A DNA stretch of 64,000 nt from Tamarix chinensis (GCA_030549775.1 CM060173.1:3618501-3682500); one strand, 5' to 3'; numbered from the stretch's first letter, positions 46,721 to 61,989 are shown. Made by a program: numbers and translations. Notes: generated by a model from the letters alone, not told the origin.

Positions 46721-48624
46721 CACAAAAAGTTATTTTACTGTGTGTACATAGTGAACCAAAACAAATGAAGAACAAAGACCGCATCACACGAGGCCAAAAA
46801 TATTTAATGATAGACGATATATTAAATCATAGATAATTATTGTTCATTGAAAGTTGCATTAAGAAACTCTTAGTAAAGTTAACATTTCTACATATTCCCC
46901 TTTTTCCTAAACTAGGTCCTATAGTTTTCCTAAATTTATTTTTCATCAAACGAGGATGATCAATTAAACTCTAAATCATAATTTAAACTCAGTCGCGCAG
47001 TTTTGTCGATCTTTAATCTGGCAATTTTTACCGGAAGGAATGATACGTGTATCAAGAATCTCTATTATCGACTGAAAACTTTATTAAATCTAATTATCCC
47101 CATGCATCGGCATAATTGTAGCTGTTTTATTTTGGTTGAATTTAGATTATCGAGGGCCTTATCTCTTACTTGCAGTGTTACTAGTATTAATTAAGTTTTC
47201 ACCCACTCATTAAAGCGCTACTTTTCACGTGCTTTAAGCTATTATGCCGGTCGGAATGCTAGCGGAAACGGTGCACATATGGATATATCATATATGTCAC
47301 AATAAATGATTGATATAATTCTGCGACCGAATTGCCTTTATTTTTGAAAAGAAGTATCAATAAGAGAAGTTCTTATGTGGCGGTTACCAAGGGCCTCCTT
47401 TCAAAAAAAAAAAAAAAAAAAAACGCCGTCGTCACGAGGCTTTACTGGAACAAACTAATAAAAGACATAAACGTAGAAGTCATCTTAGAAATTAATTGCA
47501 TTCAGAAAAAATATCTCAATATCTTATTCGTCTAGAAGAAAATTAAAAATTTTATTTTTATTATAAAATTATAGAATGAATACTTATATTTTTTAAATTA
47601 AATTTTATTAAATTTAATTATTTTATAAATATAATTTAATAAATATTTAATTATTTTAATTTTAATTTATTTTATAAATTTATCGATGATTTTAATTTTA
47701 TATTAAAATTTAATTAATTATTGTCATTGTAAATTATTTTAGATAAATTTATTTATGACTATAATTTTATTATATTTATATAATTTTAATTTTTATTTAA
47801 TAAAAATATATTTTCATTCTTTCTCATATTTTAATTTTTAATATTTAATATTTATTTTTTATTATAACTTTGTCGCGTGGTTATTTCGTTAACAAAATAA
47901 ATTATTTAAATTATAAAATTTCCTTTAAAATAGTAAACTTATTTTAATAATTCTATCCGTATACTATATTTTCGACTTTGAATTTATCCAATTTTAAGAG
48001 TTGTTAAGATTGTTAGAAAGTTTTAAATTAAAGAAATTTTCGTAATTTATTTATAATTTTCCTTCTGAATTTTTTTTTCCATTTTATCCTTTTTGGTTTG
48101 GAGAGGATTATTTTTAAAAATTATTTAAATTAATTCCGGTCTCTTAGAATTCGATTTAAATATTTTCTTATATAGTTTTAAATATTTTTTAGGTCTTATT
48201 ATATATTTTCATAAATAATATAAATCTTAGCATTCGTTAGTATTTTCTTCCAAAAAAAATTTCGAAATTCTTTAAATAGCTTTTATATTGATTTTATCAA
48301 ATACAATTTATTTGTAAATATTTTTCAAGTATTTTATACCATCTTATATATGTGTGTGTGTGTGTTTATTTGTTAAAAAAAAAAACCCAATACCCAACAA
48401 GTCCCCCCTTTTCTTTTTCTTCTTTTCTCTTCTCCTCTCGTCACCCCATCCCCCACCAGTGAGCAGCAGCAACAGTGCATGAACACAACAATAGAGTGCC
48501 ACCGTCCGACCACCTCCAATGTCCCCTAACCACCGATAAACATCTCTCGACCTCTAATGGAGCTTCCTCGATCTTCACTGCCTTCGATTTTAATTGTTCC
48601 GTTTGATATAAATTATCAAAACCC
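46721..48624. other. AT-rich intergenic DNA, copy 2, no gene seen
   Basis: Equivalent to 2748-4654. Short frames at 47003-47194 and 47332-47535 arise only because of small indels relative to copy 1, so they are not genes. Confidence 0.6.
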
Positions 48625-51061
48625 CACTATAAGAAAAAGGGCTAATACCAACGATTTTAATATTAACGAAACTTAATCGTCAGTATTAAGCTGTAATATC
48701 AACTATTTATCGTCGAAACTAGAATAGATAGTGAAAAAAATTGTAACCGAAAAAAGAGGCGGAAAAATTCTTAAGACTGACGATACATAACATCGATGTA
48801 AGTAGCGCCAAATTCTCCCCCCCCCCCAAATCATCAGTATTAGAATAGACAATGAAAAATATTATAACTGAAAAAAAGCTGAAAAATTATTAATATCGAC
48901 GATATATATCATTGATGTTAAGTGGCGCCAAATTCCCCTCCCCCCCTCCAAAAGTTATTAAAATGTCAGGAAAATAAAACCGACTATGTATTTCTTAATA
49001 CCAACGATCTTTTTGTAGGTAATAAGAAGTTCATTTCATTGAAATTCTATGAAGGGAAAATTGCCCCTGAATTTTTTTTTATTAAAGCGAACTTCTTAAT
49101 ATCGAAGATTTATCATTAGTAATAGGAAAAAAATTTCAGCTCCTACAGGAGAGAAATATATTGTCAAAGGAACAGGTAATAATGAAATATATGTTACCAA
49201 CGATTTGGGCCTTAATACTAATGATTTATCGTCAATAATGGAAATTTTTTTTTCACACCGTTCTAAGGCAATGATATTGTTTAAATTTCTGTCTCCTAAA
49301 ACCGACGATAGTAAAAAGAGGATCAATTATTTGGGATAACGAAAATGAAGTCATCTTATTTAATTGCACCTAATACGGATGATTAATTATTTAATATTGA
49401 TGATTAAACTTGTCGGTATTAAGAGAAAGATATATACCGCACGCGAACCCTAATTCTTCATTGGTCGTCGTCTTCTTCTCTCTATCTACCCATGATACCA
49501 TCCCTTAATTTTTCTTTCAATCTTCATCAATTTTTTTTGAAGGTTTGTATGCTTGTAATATAATGTCTTTAAGTATTATTAGGTTTAAAAATGCCTAACA
49601 ATAGTTTGTTATATGTGTTTCGCAGTCCAACATTGGAGCACCACTGGCTCTGCCACCTCATCACGGTCGTGCCGCCGCCGCCGCCACCTACCAAGACACC
49701 CTACAACATTAATTTGGTATATTTATTAATTATATATTTTGATTTATGATAATATTTGATATATCAATTAAATTGAAATAATGTTGAGATTATGCTATTG
49801 TAGATAGGGTTTGATTGATTTATTAGATTCTTTTTTTAAAAAAAATTGTAGAATTTATTTAATGGATTTTATATAATTGGGTTATTAGATTATTATAGTT
49901 AGATTATGTGTATAATTAGATTCTAAATTATCATTTGATGTTATTATGCATGTTATATTAGAAAAAATATTAGTAAATTTTAGTTGATGGCCTGTAATTA
50001 ATATATACTTTAATATCTTAGTATGTGTATATGTTTTTAGAAGCAACATGCTACTAGATTTTTAAATTTGTGATATGTAAATTTTTTGTTATTTTTGGTG
50101 AGCTTGTTAGATTTAATCAATATTTGTTACCAAAAATTAAGATTAGAGATAAATAGTTAGAAAAAAACAATTTATTTTTTTATTGTATAATAATAATAAT
50201 TAATGGTAAGCTTCAACCTAGGTATTTAAAAAAATTAATAATTGACGAGAATAGGTAATTAATAATTAAAATGAAATGAAATTTTAGAGATAAATACTTC
50301 AAAAAAATGAAAAAAAAATGTTCTTAAACTTAGATGACAATTAATAATTAGTACCTAAGATTACAAGAAAAAGGTATAACATTGACGATTTTAATACTAA
50401 CGAAACATAATTGTTTGCATTAAGCAATAATGCCAACGATTTATCGCCAGTATTAGAATAGGCAATGAAAAAAATGTTGGAAAATTATTCATTTAGCACC
50501 AAATTTTCTCCTTAAATAAATTATTAAATTGTCAGAAAAATAAAATCAATAATTTATTTCTTAATATCAATAATTTATTGCATAATAATAATAATAATAA
50601 TTAATGGTAAGCTTCAACCTAGCTATTAAAAAATTCAATAATTGAATAGAATAATTAATAAAAAATAAAATTTTAGAGATAAATACTTTAAAAAATATGT
50701 AATAAAAAAACATTCTTGGACTTAGATGATAATTAATAATTAATAATCTCTAATAATTTAAAAAAAAATTCTTTACATTAGATGAAAATAAATTAATTAA
50801 TGATTTTAGAAAAAGCTAAAATCTTTGATACTTTTTTTTTTAATTTTATATGGTTTAACCCTTATGAAATCAAAATAAATAAAATAATGACAATGTTAAC
50901 TTAAAATAAAGGCGTTAGATTTATTTTGATTTCATGCTATTTTTGTAGGTGCTAAATTTAATTATTATTTTGATTTCATGCTATTTTTGTAGGTGCTAAA
51001 TTTAATTATTGATAAGATAAGTGAAAGTTATTTATTTGAAAAAAAAAATCTAATAGATAAG

Positions 51062-54000
51062 ATGACGATCACCGGACGTAATCATAGGTCTGGCGAATTT
51101 TGGAATGGGCTTCAAGTGTTTATTGAAATGACAAAAAATTGTCTAAATTCAGATGGGTCTATTTACTATCCTTGTAAGAATTGTAACAATTATATTTGGC
51201 ACCCTCCTAGTGTAATTAAAAGTCATATACTACGCTTTGGGTTTATTGCAATATATGAGAAATAGGTATGCCATGGTGAAACAGAGTTAATGTCAGTTGA
51301 GGAGGAGAGAGGAGATGAGACAACACATATTTTGGGAGATTTGTTAAGTGGTACTCATGAGCCTCATGTAGATGACATCGACAATAATGATTCCTTAGGT
51401 GGTGAAGTGGGTAATGACAGGGATGAATATTATGAACAGTTATTTGAGGAGATGAAGACAAAATTATATCCCGAATGTAAGTATTTCTTTTCTCTCAACT
51501 TTTTAGTAAAGTTGATGCATCATAAGGTGTTGAACAAATAGAGTAATAAGTCATTTGATGGAATATTAAAGTTGTTGAAACAAGCTCTTCTGGAGGAAAA
51601 TAAGTTGCCCAGATCGCATTACGATGCTAAGAAGATGATGAGTAAGTTCGGTTTAGGGTATGAATTGATTTATATGTGCAGGTTTGATTGTGCAATTTTT
51701 TGGAAAGAAAATGCTGAAAGAAATAGTTGTCCAGTATGTGGGACCTCTTGATAGGTTGATAAAGGTTTGAAGGAAAAAAAATACCTCATAAAGTATTGCG
51801 GTACTTTCCACTGAACTGAGATTGAAGAGGTTGTATGCTTGCATACACACTGCTAAAGATATGGGATGGCATTTAACTAGGTGTTCTAGGGAGCCAGGGG
51901 TTGCTATGACATTCTTTTGATGGAAAAGCATGGAAGGATTTTGATTTGAAGTATTTATATTTTGCCACAAATCCTCGAAATGTTCGTCTAGTGTTAGCAT
52001 CTAATGGGTTTAATCCATTTGGCATGGGAAGAAATTATAGCATGTAGCTGGTAATTATGACTTCCTATAACATGCCCCCATGGCGATGCATGAAAGACCC
52101 ATTTTATGTTCCCCGGTCGTCATGGACCTTCGATGGATATTGATGTCTTTCTTATACTAATGATTGATGAATTAAAAGATTTGTGGGCAGGAGTAGATAC
52201 ACGGGATGTTCTTGATAATCAAGTGTTTAAAATGTGTGTGGTGTTGCTATGGACTATTAATGATTTTTCCGCTCAATCATATCTCTCAGGATGGATTGGG
52301 CAAGGATATCTTGCGTGCCCTAGTTGTAATAAAGATACTCCATCTATTAGATTGAGATGTAAGATAGGATATATTGGACATAGATGATTTCTTCCAAACA
52401 ATCATTTAATGCGAAAAAGCAAATTATTTAATGGTAAGGTTGAAAAAAGAAGTCATCCTCAAAAGTTGTCACTTATTGATATCTTGATGTAGTTAAGTCA
52501 CGTATAAGATCACCTATTTGGAAAATATTATGGAAAGAGAAATGTTGATGAATTGAATTGGAAGAAGAAAATCATCTTCTATGCACTTCCATATTGGTCT
52601 ACGCTTATGCTAAAACATAATTTAGATGTCATGCATATAAAGAAGAATATTTCTTCTAATTTGATCGAGACTTCACTTAGTACTGTTGATTTAAATGGAA
52701 CTAATAATGGGAGACATGACTTAGCAGATATGAACATTAGGCATGAGATACATCTTTATTATGATGGAAATAAGTTAATGACACCTGCTGTTGAATATAA
52801 ACTTTTATCACATGATAAAACAATATTCCTTATCTTTTCGAGGGATGTGAAGTTTCCTAATGGTTTTGCTGGTAATGTGAGGAAGAATGTTCTCAATACT
52901 AGATTGAGCGGATTGAAGTCACATGACTGTCATATCATAATACAACATCTATTACCAGTGAGTGTGCGTTCTTTTTTAAATAAGAAAATAAGAGACACCA
53001 TTATTAACCTAAGTAACTTCTTCATTTAGATATGTGTAAGGAAGCTTCACATCGTAGATTTGGAGAAAGTAGAAGAGTACATGGTTTATAGGAGATGGAT
53101 TTATCCCATTGAGAGGAATTTAAAGGACTTGAAGGAGTATATACGGAATCGTGTTCAACTAGAGGGTTCTATTGCTGAAGGTTTCATAGCTGATGAAGCA
53201 TTGAGTTTTTGTTCTATGTACTTAAAGGTGTTGATACTAAGTTCAATAGAATAGATAGGAATGTAGATGCGGTTGTGGAGAAGTGTCGGTTATCGGTATT
53301 CCGATCTCAGGCTCACTCTAATGGTAAGAAGACGCATGTGAGTATAGAATATAAAGTTAAAAAAGACGCACAGTGGTATGTTTTGAACAATTTTCTAGAA
53401 ATATAGAAATATTTGTCAACGATGGAGTAGGTATATTATAATATTCTCGATATTTATCATAGTATTATATATAAGTACATAGTGAAAATGCATTATTTTT
53501 ATAGTGAACACATGGATGATATTCAACGATGTGGGGGCAGTGCCAATTTGAAAGAAGTGCAAAGGAAAGAATTTCCACCTTGGTTCTATTCAAAGGCAAT
53601 TATGTTTAGTCATAACAAATGAAACCTTATGACAATTGTGTATTAGATTTATTATATCATTAATTATTTAAAACACATAACAATTACAAGTGTACGAGTT
53701 GCATGAAATGAGATCACCTGAATGCACCGATGAGTTGTTTTCCTTGTCATTTGGCGCATTTGATATGGTGATTTCTTATTCAATTTTCATGGTTAATGGA
53801 GTTAAATTCTCAATGCATGATAACAATCTAAAGAGAAAGACATAAAATAGTGCCGTATGTATATTAGGCAAGGGTGGTGACAAGTTTTATGGAAAATTAA
53901 ATGAGATCATAGAATTATCTTACTTGTCAAAGTGTTGTATTATTTTATTTAAAAGTAAGTGGTTTGATACTGATCCAGGAAAGAAGAGGATTGTGCATAT

Positions 54001-54415
54001 GAATCACCTTACAAGTATGTATATAATGGCTGATTGGTACAAGGATAACCTATATATTCTTATAACGCAGGCAAAACAAGTTTGGTATGTGGATGATTTG
54101 TACAATAGTCCAAAATGAAAAGTTATATGGGAAGTTAATCATTGCAACATTTGGGACTTAGATGATGACATTCTTGACAAGATACATGTGGTAGATGATG
54201 TTGAATCGAGTGACGTTGACTTCAATGTTGATATTAGAGATATTAATAGCTTAAACATTGTACGTGCTGGTGTTAATAGTGTTGTGGACGACAGTGGTGA
54301 TGAAGATGACATGAAAGACTTCATTGTTGAAGATGACAATGTCGAACAGGAATTTTTAGATGGAGATAGTGAAGGAGAATTTATTGATAGTGATAACATT
54401 TATCATTCTTATTAG
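51062..54415 (+). pseudogene. TNP2-like CACTA transposase, broken, copy 2
   Basis: Identical in its readable pieces to 7091-10444, with the same five premature stops (51263, 52045, 52385, 53843 and 54116) and the same frameshifts. The domain order is associated domain, TNP2 core, DUF4218-like, DUF4216-like, acidic tail. Two dead copies with shared lesions show that the copies duplicated, or diverged as alleles, after inactivation. Confidence 0.88.
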
Positions 54416-54551
54416 TAATTATTTAATAAGTTGATTTTTATACTAATATTTATGATCCCATTCAATATTATGCACTTTTTTTATTTATGTATATCATCAT
54501 AATGTATATTTTTTATATATTAAAATATTTGATAGTCTCTATAGTTTCTAT

Positions 54552-56085
54552 ATGGCTGACGTTGTCACCCAAGGTCATGGTGGCAATGGCAATGGACGTG
54601 ATCCATCACATCCTCACAGATTACGCTCCGGGTGTCGGAACTCAAAAAATATAAAATTTGGTCCATTATGTTTAGATTCATCACTATTACCTTAAGAATT
54701 TTATTATTTCATTAATAAAATTGTTCATACATGTTTTAGGTCCTAGGAAGAGGGCTAGAGAAAGAAATAGGGACATAATGATGTTAGAGGAGTTTGAGAT
54801 AAGAGGTCAAAAAAATTTTGAGGTGGGCTTTGATTATCTAGCAAACACACTAAATGTGATGGATCTATATAGTAAATGGTTTATTAGATGTGTTAGGAAT
54901 AAGATTGGGACCAAGATACAACCGTGTTATGAGAGGTGGTCACATATCCCTATAGAGCATTAGGCAAAGTTTATTTTATGTATTTTTTTAATTAAATTAT
55001 AAAATAATAATTATATAATTTCTAACTTAGGTTTGTGTATAGATGTAGAATTATTTTGATTTAGCTCCATGGAGGGAAAATCCTTCATGGCTATAAATTG
55101 AATTAGGTCTTGATCAAATGATGGCTGATCGATACAAAGATCAAAAATGCAATCACAAGAAGGATTTGTAAGAAGACAACAATTGCATGCCTTCTTTTTT
55201 CGAAATAATGTGTGGCAAAGGTGTATCGATCTTTGGAATTTGGAGGATGCAAAGGTAATATTAAAATTTTTGTAAATAAATTGAATAAAATGAAATATAT
55301 ATAAATAACATACTATTTTATTCCTAAAGGCTTTGGCAGAAAAAAAATGCTGCTAATAAGGCAAAAAAAATCATCCCTTCTTGTCATGATATACAATCGT
55401 TGTCACAATATCACCACAAGAAGGTATTTTTGGGTTTTTCTTTCATTATTTATTTATCATGTAATATTGTGAATGTAATAACTTTTCTCTTATATATAGG
55501 CTAATCCAGAGACAAATAAATTATCGCATGCCATGGAGACCTATAGAGAAATGCATTTAAAAAATAAAAATGGTTCACTTCCCAAGCTGAAGAGAATTTT
55601 TCAAGTTTGATATATGTAATTAATTATAATATATATTAATAACATTTCTTATAATATGTCTAACTTCTACTTATACGTGCACAATAATACACTATGAAGA
55701 CGAGAGGAGACCTTATCCCAAATGGTTTCTTACAGCTCTGATGATCCTACACCTCCTGAAATTGATGAAGAACCAATAGTGAAGGACATATTAGCTAGTC
55801 ATCTTAGGCATAGAAAAGGTGTAGGAAAAAAATCTTGTAGGGGAGGGCTCAAGTCGTGTTGCTTCTCGTACGAGTTAGATGCATGCTGATTTTGTTCAAT
55901 AACAAAAATGGAAATCTCAAATAGAATAAAATCAAAAAGAAATGAGCGCGATTATAGCCTATTAAGAAGAAGCATTTGATTGACAAGAAGAAGAACTAAG
56001 ACAAATGAGGGCTTTTATAGCTACATGGTCTCAAGGTCTACCACCTCCGCCATCATATCAAGATGAAGATGAAGATGATTGTTAG
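54552..56085 (+). pseudogene. Second CACTA gene remnant, copy 2
   Basis: Duplicate of 10581-12115 with the same broken pieces. One A in an A-run near 55566 is lost relative to copy 1. An A to G change lies just past its end, near 56089. Confidence 0.6.
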
Positions 56086-56822
56086 GTTTTATGTTACTGC
56101 TGACATGCCAAATGTAATAACAATATGTTTGTTTTATAAATTATATTTATATACCAATATTTATGTTTAAAATCATTTACTTATTATTTATTATTGATAA
56201 GTCAAATATTTTTAGATTTTTTCATTTTCTATCATTTTTTCAAAAGAAAATATTATTGATAATTTGTTGGTAATGAGTATTTTAATAGTAATAGAGCTTG
56301 AATAAATCATTTATTATCGTCGATTTTAAGGCTTAATGCAGACGACATATTGTCAGTAATAAGGGAAAAAATCATTTATTATCATTGGTATTAAGGAAGA
56401 GTAATTGTCGGTATTAAGGGTTTCAATTTCAAATTATGTTTCAAATTTAAATTTCATATTGTCGGTATTAAGTTTTAATATCGACGATATATCATTGGTA
56501 TTAAAGGGGTTATTTTTTTCGGTATTACTTAATTATTGGTATTCTGTCCAACTATGACAAAGAAATCATTGATGTTAATGCATAACACCAATGATAAAAT
56601 TATTGTTGGTAATAAGCTTATTACTAACCCACTTGTACTGATGATTTAATACTGAAGAATTATCATCAATAGTATTTATTAACGACAAATATGCTCTTTA
56701 AACCGATGATAGAAATCACCAGTATTTACCGTTATTAGTGTTGATAAATATTAGTAAAATTTATAAAATATCAATATTATTATTATTAGTTAAAGGGATA
56801 AGCATATTATAATTATTGATGA

Positions 56823-56858
<36 letters not shown>

Positions 56859-56882
56859 TTCATTCATTCTTTAATCAGAAAA

Positions 56883-59800
56883 TGTAACACCCCAAATTTA
56901 ATCTAATCCTAATTCTAGATAACCTAACCATATTCCCAAATAATTAATATTTTTAATCTTATCATAATTCCTCAATCCTAAATTCAAACCTAATTCTAAT
57001 CCTAACCATAAATTCCTTTTTTCTTTTTCTTTTTCCTTTTTCTTTCTCCTTATATTTTCCTTTCTTCTTATTCTTCTCCATTCCAATCTTCTTCTTTTTC
57101 CCCTTCTTGTGCATGATTTCCTCTCCTCCAACAAGAACCCTTCTACCAAGCTTGCAGCCTCCACCCTACCTATCTTACATTCATCATCACTACCATCACC
57201 TCCCTTATCATCAAGGATATGTCATTGGAATTTGTTTTCCAACTCTTCCCCAATTCTACTCACCTCCATGCCCACCTCTCTACTTGGCTCAACCTCGCAC
57301 ACCACCACCACTTCTCCTCTATATATACCCTCCACTCTCTTGTTACCTCATTTAATACTCGTCAACCTTTTCCCCTAGACTCTCTCTTCATCCCTCTAAC
57401 TCCTATGTGCATCATTCTATCGTTGTCTACCTTTTTCATCCAGCGAAGCTCAGTATAACATACACATCCCCACACAGCACAACCATTGATGTGTCAAAAC
57501 CCCATGTAACTACACCCTACCAGTGTAAACAACCCATGTAGATCAACCCTTAACTACATCAACTTCTTATGCAAGACCATCCCCATTCACAACAACCATC
57601 ACTTTACCTAACCTACCCTAGTTACATCAACTACCCATGCATACCTCATCCTAGCTACATCACTTCTCCACACCAACCACACCCTATTTGTACCACCCCT
57701 TGCCACAGCAAAAGTCCTAGTTGTGTCACCCCTTAATATAACACTACCCTTGGTTGTGCCATATTTCCACTCAGTTAGTTCAAGCAGTACCAAACATTTC
57801 CATACCTTTGTTTGCTTTAGTTTTGATCCTTTTTACCCTATTTTGCCTTAATTCTTCCTTTTTTGTTTTCTTACATTCTAACCCTATGCCATTCTTGGTT
57901 TATTAGGTGGTTTTTTAGTGATTTTGGAGGAGTCTTAGGGTTTATACGTACTTAGAATCCGGTTACATTTTAGGTAGGGATATATGTTATAACTAAGGTT
58001 TTGTATGCAATGTGTACATTTGTATGAAAACTCATGTTTGGTATTATTACATGGATAATGCCATTATGATAATATTTTTGTATGATATGTTGTGTTGTAT
58101 GATGGAGAAATAAGAAAATATGAAAGCATGTGATTATGTACATTGTTGGCTTAGTTTGGTTTTGTAAGTTAAGCTAGTTGGCATGGATCACTATCTAAAT
58201 TAAAATATGATGTTTAATTCTTATTTATATATGTGATTGAGTATTTTCATAAGGATATGTGGTGGATATTGAAAACAAACCATGATGGGGGCTCGTAGGG
58301 TTTTTGTGAGAATATGGGTGTTTTGGCTATCTTAAGTGTATTTTGGATCTTTATGGGTTAAACATGAAATATTTGGTAGTGTAATATTTTAATGGGTTAA
58401 AATTAAGATAAATATATTATGTGGAATATTTGGAGTAATTTTAAGTAGTCTGAGTCTAATAAAATTAGAAAATGACTATTAGAAATAGTAACCCTAGAGG
58501 TCGGATCATAATCACATGTGTAAAACGATGGATTTAGATCTCAATTTTTGGATATGATTTTAATAATTCTATTTTAGGAATGTGTACTTAATTTGGTGAT
58601 CAAATGATTCTTATGAAAAAAAAATTTTGACGAAATTGTATAATTAGGATTTTGTAGAGAACTACAAATAGTAACCTTAGAGATATGGTTGTTATCGTAT
58701 TTGTAATACATGAGAATTCGACCTTCATTTTTAGATATATTTTCAATAATAATATTTTAGGAATGTGTACTAAATTTGATGTTAAATTAGTGTTATGGAA
58801 TATATTATGCTTGTCTTGTGAAATTAGGATTTTTTATGGGGGAAAATAGCCTTTTTTTATTGGGTGATGTCCCAATCATTATGTAGTTGTATCTTGTGTG
58901 TCTTGTGTATTTATGTTAAGTTTGGATTATGTATCGGGAATTTTTTATATTTATGTCTACATGTTAACGTTGAGATAAACAACATTTAAGAAGGCATTAA
59001 TCACTTAAAGTGAAAGATCACGCGAGTCAAGATTGAGGTGTTGAGTCTGTTCAACCAGATGATAATAGTGGCCATGAGAATTTTCTACTGGGAGATACGC
59101 CAGATCGTTCCATCAGTTTAAGAATAGTGGCTAGGAGCATGCTGTCTTCAGAGGTGTTGTGTTTGTTCCACTAAATAATAATAGTAGCTATGCACGTTTT
59201 ATCCTAAGATGTACTTCAATCTATTCTACAAGATTAAAAATAGTGGAGTCATAAGATGAATGTGAATAAGAAATATATTGTAGCTATACCTAATAATGGA
59301 ACCTTTATTCAGCCCTCCTCTTGCACTATATTATATTTAATCAATATGTATGTTTATTCTTCTTTTTGACTTTATATATTTTGCGTAACCCTACTATGAC
59401 TGTATTATTTTATTACTCAATATATAGTATATGGATCATCCTTCTCATAGGTGCTACTCATTCCTATGAGTAGATGTTTCAAATGATTTTGTACAGGTCG
59501 ATGAAGATCCCTTGGATGACTTTGTTACTTATGATGCCTTTGCTTGGGGAGGAGTGGTCATATTGCCTTTGGGGTTGGACTTAGAGTTATGCTATCTGAT
59601 TATTATTTTTGTCTAGATACCTTTTAGACACTTGGTTTCAATGGATCCCTTTTGATTGTATTTTATTATATTATATTCAGAGTTAATCTCTGAACTCTTA
59701 TCTAAGTTTATGAAAGTCTCTCTCACTTTCTATTTATCATATTTTAAGTTCTAATTGGTTTACCTTATAATTGATATAAGGATGTTATGGAAATCTAAAA

Positions 59801-59890
59801 TTATATCGATTATAGTAATAATACTTATTTATATCATTATTCCGCTTTTGTAAAAATGAAAAAAATAGTAGTAAATTTTAGGGTGTTATA
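56883..59890 (+). mobile_element. Solo LTR A1, copy 2
   Basis: Same as 12916-15922, with GAAAA at 56878-56882 and 59891-59895. It is one base longer, from an A-run near 58615. The shared insertion and target duplication show that it predates the duplication. Confidence 0.88.
58999..59268 (+). repeat. Hairpin-unit array in LTR A1, copy 2
   Basis: Same header and four alternating units as at 15031-15300, with no difference noticed. Confidence 0.75.
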
Positions 59891-60232
59891 GAAAATATGT
59901 AGAAAATAATGACATACTTTTATATGAAAAACTCAGAAAACATGGTTTGGGTTGTTTTTTATTTTTAAAAAATCATACTTTTTAGCTTTTCAATCATAAA
60001 ATTTATGTTATGAACATATTTTCTAATTTTTTTTAAAACTTAAAAAATAAAAAAAATAACATTATTTTTCCAAATTAAATACACCCTAAAGGTCTTATGT
60101 TTTCTTTTTTCCTTATTTTTTTTGTCACTTATAAATCTAGGTAGATGATTAAAAATAGTACAACTAATATTTTAATAATAATTTATAGATTTTTAGGAGC
60201 TAATAAAAATAGTATTAAAATTTCACTTACAT

Positions 60233-60738
60233 CTACTATAGGAAATTGTGGTTACAGCGACTAACATTTTCTATCGCTAATGACCAAATTTTCGTTGCTA
60301 ATACCAATGGTGACAACAATTATTATTCATTGTCGGTGGTTGTTATTGATCCTTTGCTAGAGGCTTTATTGAAAAATCATTTTTTTATCATTATTAAACT
60401 AATGCAATAGCGATGATATATAATGTCAGCAGCTAATGTAATAGTGATGATGTTTGGTGTTGGTCGCTAATATAATAATGACAACATATAATGTTAGTCA
60501 TCAAAAGGAATAAAGGTGAAGATAATACACTATCATAAATGATATTAGCAACCAAATTTTCCTATCATAATTAAATAAATAAGTAATGTCACATACATCA
60601 ATTGTGACCAACTTTTCTATCAATAATGATATTAATGGCCATATTTTTTTGTCCCATAAACCATTTGTGACGAAATCCATTCACTTGTGTTTATCATTAG
60701 AGACTATTTTTGTTGGTCGAAAATACCAAAATTATATT
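60233..60738. mobile_element. Degenerate CACTA-like fragment, copy 2
   Basis: Duplicate of 16265-16770: a CTACTATAGGAAATTGTGG end followed by short GCGACTAAC-type repeats. Confidence 0.4.
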
Positions 60739-61608
60739 ATCAAAAATAAAATCACCGATTAAACCTTCTCAAACCCTGTATATGGATACATATATACATA
60801 CATATATATGCTTTTTCAATATCATTTCTTAAATCTGTATTTACATTCAACTTAATAGTCATTACTCACAAAAACAATTTATACCAGACTATATATTTAT
60901 TATTATTTTTATTAAAATACATTTGTAGTAAGTAAATAAGTGGGCCCTACAAAATTCCAGAACATGACAAAATTTCATGATTAACATCATGCTCAAAATT
61001 AATCCTTTTAATCATTTAACATAATGCACTTGATTAGCTTATCAAAATGAAGTAAACAAACCTGAAACAACAAAAGGATATAAAATAATTATTAGTTCAA
61101 GTATATTTGAAACAAAGACATTATACCAAGAAAAAGAAAGACATCATGTATGATAGTAGAAATAAGAGCATATAACTACTACTAAAGATAAAAAAACTTC
61201 CAAACTAAGCAACATCAAAGACTAGCATGATAAATGCATGCAAATTCCAAACTACTAATAATAACACTCTACAAATAAGGATGGTGTTAACAAATACATC
61301 ACACTCCATTGTCACGTGAATAATTTATGGGCTTCTTAGCTAAGAGTAGTAATCTCTCAATCGTCAACATTCAACAATTAGGTAGTCATATATAATAAGC
61401 CATATGTCATTTAAGACAACTAAGAATATATTATCTTTGTTTTTTAATTATAAAAAAAACTAAGAATGCACACACTCTCTGATTTATCTCTCCATTTATC
61501 TCTTTATTCACAAGCCCATACAACCCCTCCATCCCCTAAGAAAAACGCTTGGTTAGTTAGTTGCTAACCATATAAAATCACTTTCTACAAATTAAGCTAT
61601 TATCCGTA
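60739..61608. other. AT-rich intergenic DNA, copy 2, no gene seen
   Basis: Equivalent to 16771-17640, with nothing recognisable. Confidence 0.5.
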
Positions 61609-61989
61609 ATGTTTCTGACAACACCTACTTTCTTCTTAACCATAGAAAATATGTGGTTTATAATGATGTGGATGATCCTAATCATGATACTTGCACATAG
61701 AGATAGCTATAAAAAAACTATTGTATTGGTCAACTGTCGAGTAAGTAGAATATTATATGAAAGGGTAGCTCATTCCCCTAAATATCAAAACTATTCAACA
61801 CAATTTGGTTCTCTAATTTATTATCTATTTAACTATTCAAATTTCATTATATTTATTGGGTGCCTGGGGGCTCCATATCACCTAATAACAAGAATCTTGA
61901 AAGAAAACTTTGCTACATCTCAATTTTTTGACTCTATTTCAAGCACCTTCCTAAGGTATTTGCTATTTGTTAACTACCAATATTCATAA
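61609..61989 (+). CDS. Hypothetical 126-residue reading frame, copy 2
   Basis: Identical to the frame at 17641-18021. Identity reflects the recent duplication, not conservation. Unrecognised, possibly not a gene. Confidence 0.15.
   Translation: MFLTTPTFFLTIENMWFIMMWMILIMILAHRDSYKKTIVLVNCRVSRILYERVAHSPKYQNYSTQFGSLIYYLFNYSNFIIFIGCLGAPYHLITRILKENFATSQFFDSISSTFLRYLLFVNYQYS

Larger units (their letters stand above)
48625..56740 (+). mobile_element. CACTA (En/Spm-like) DNA transposon, degenerate, copy 2
   Basis: Duplicate of the element at 4655-12770, with the same CACTATAAGAAAAAGG left end, internal duplications and pseudogenes. It shares every inactivating change I checked with copy 1, so it was dead before the duplication. 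The non-coding exon is at 49626-49716. Confidence 0.85.
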
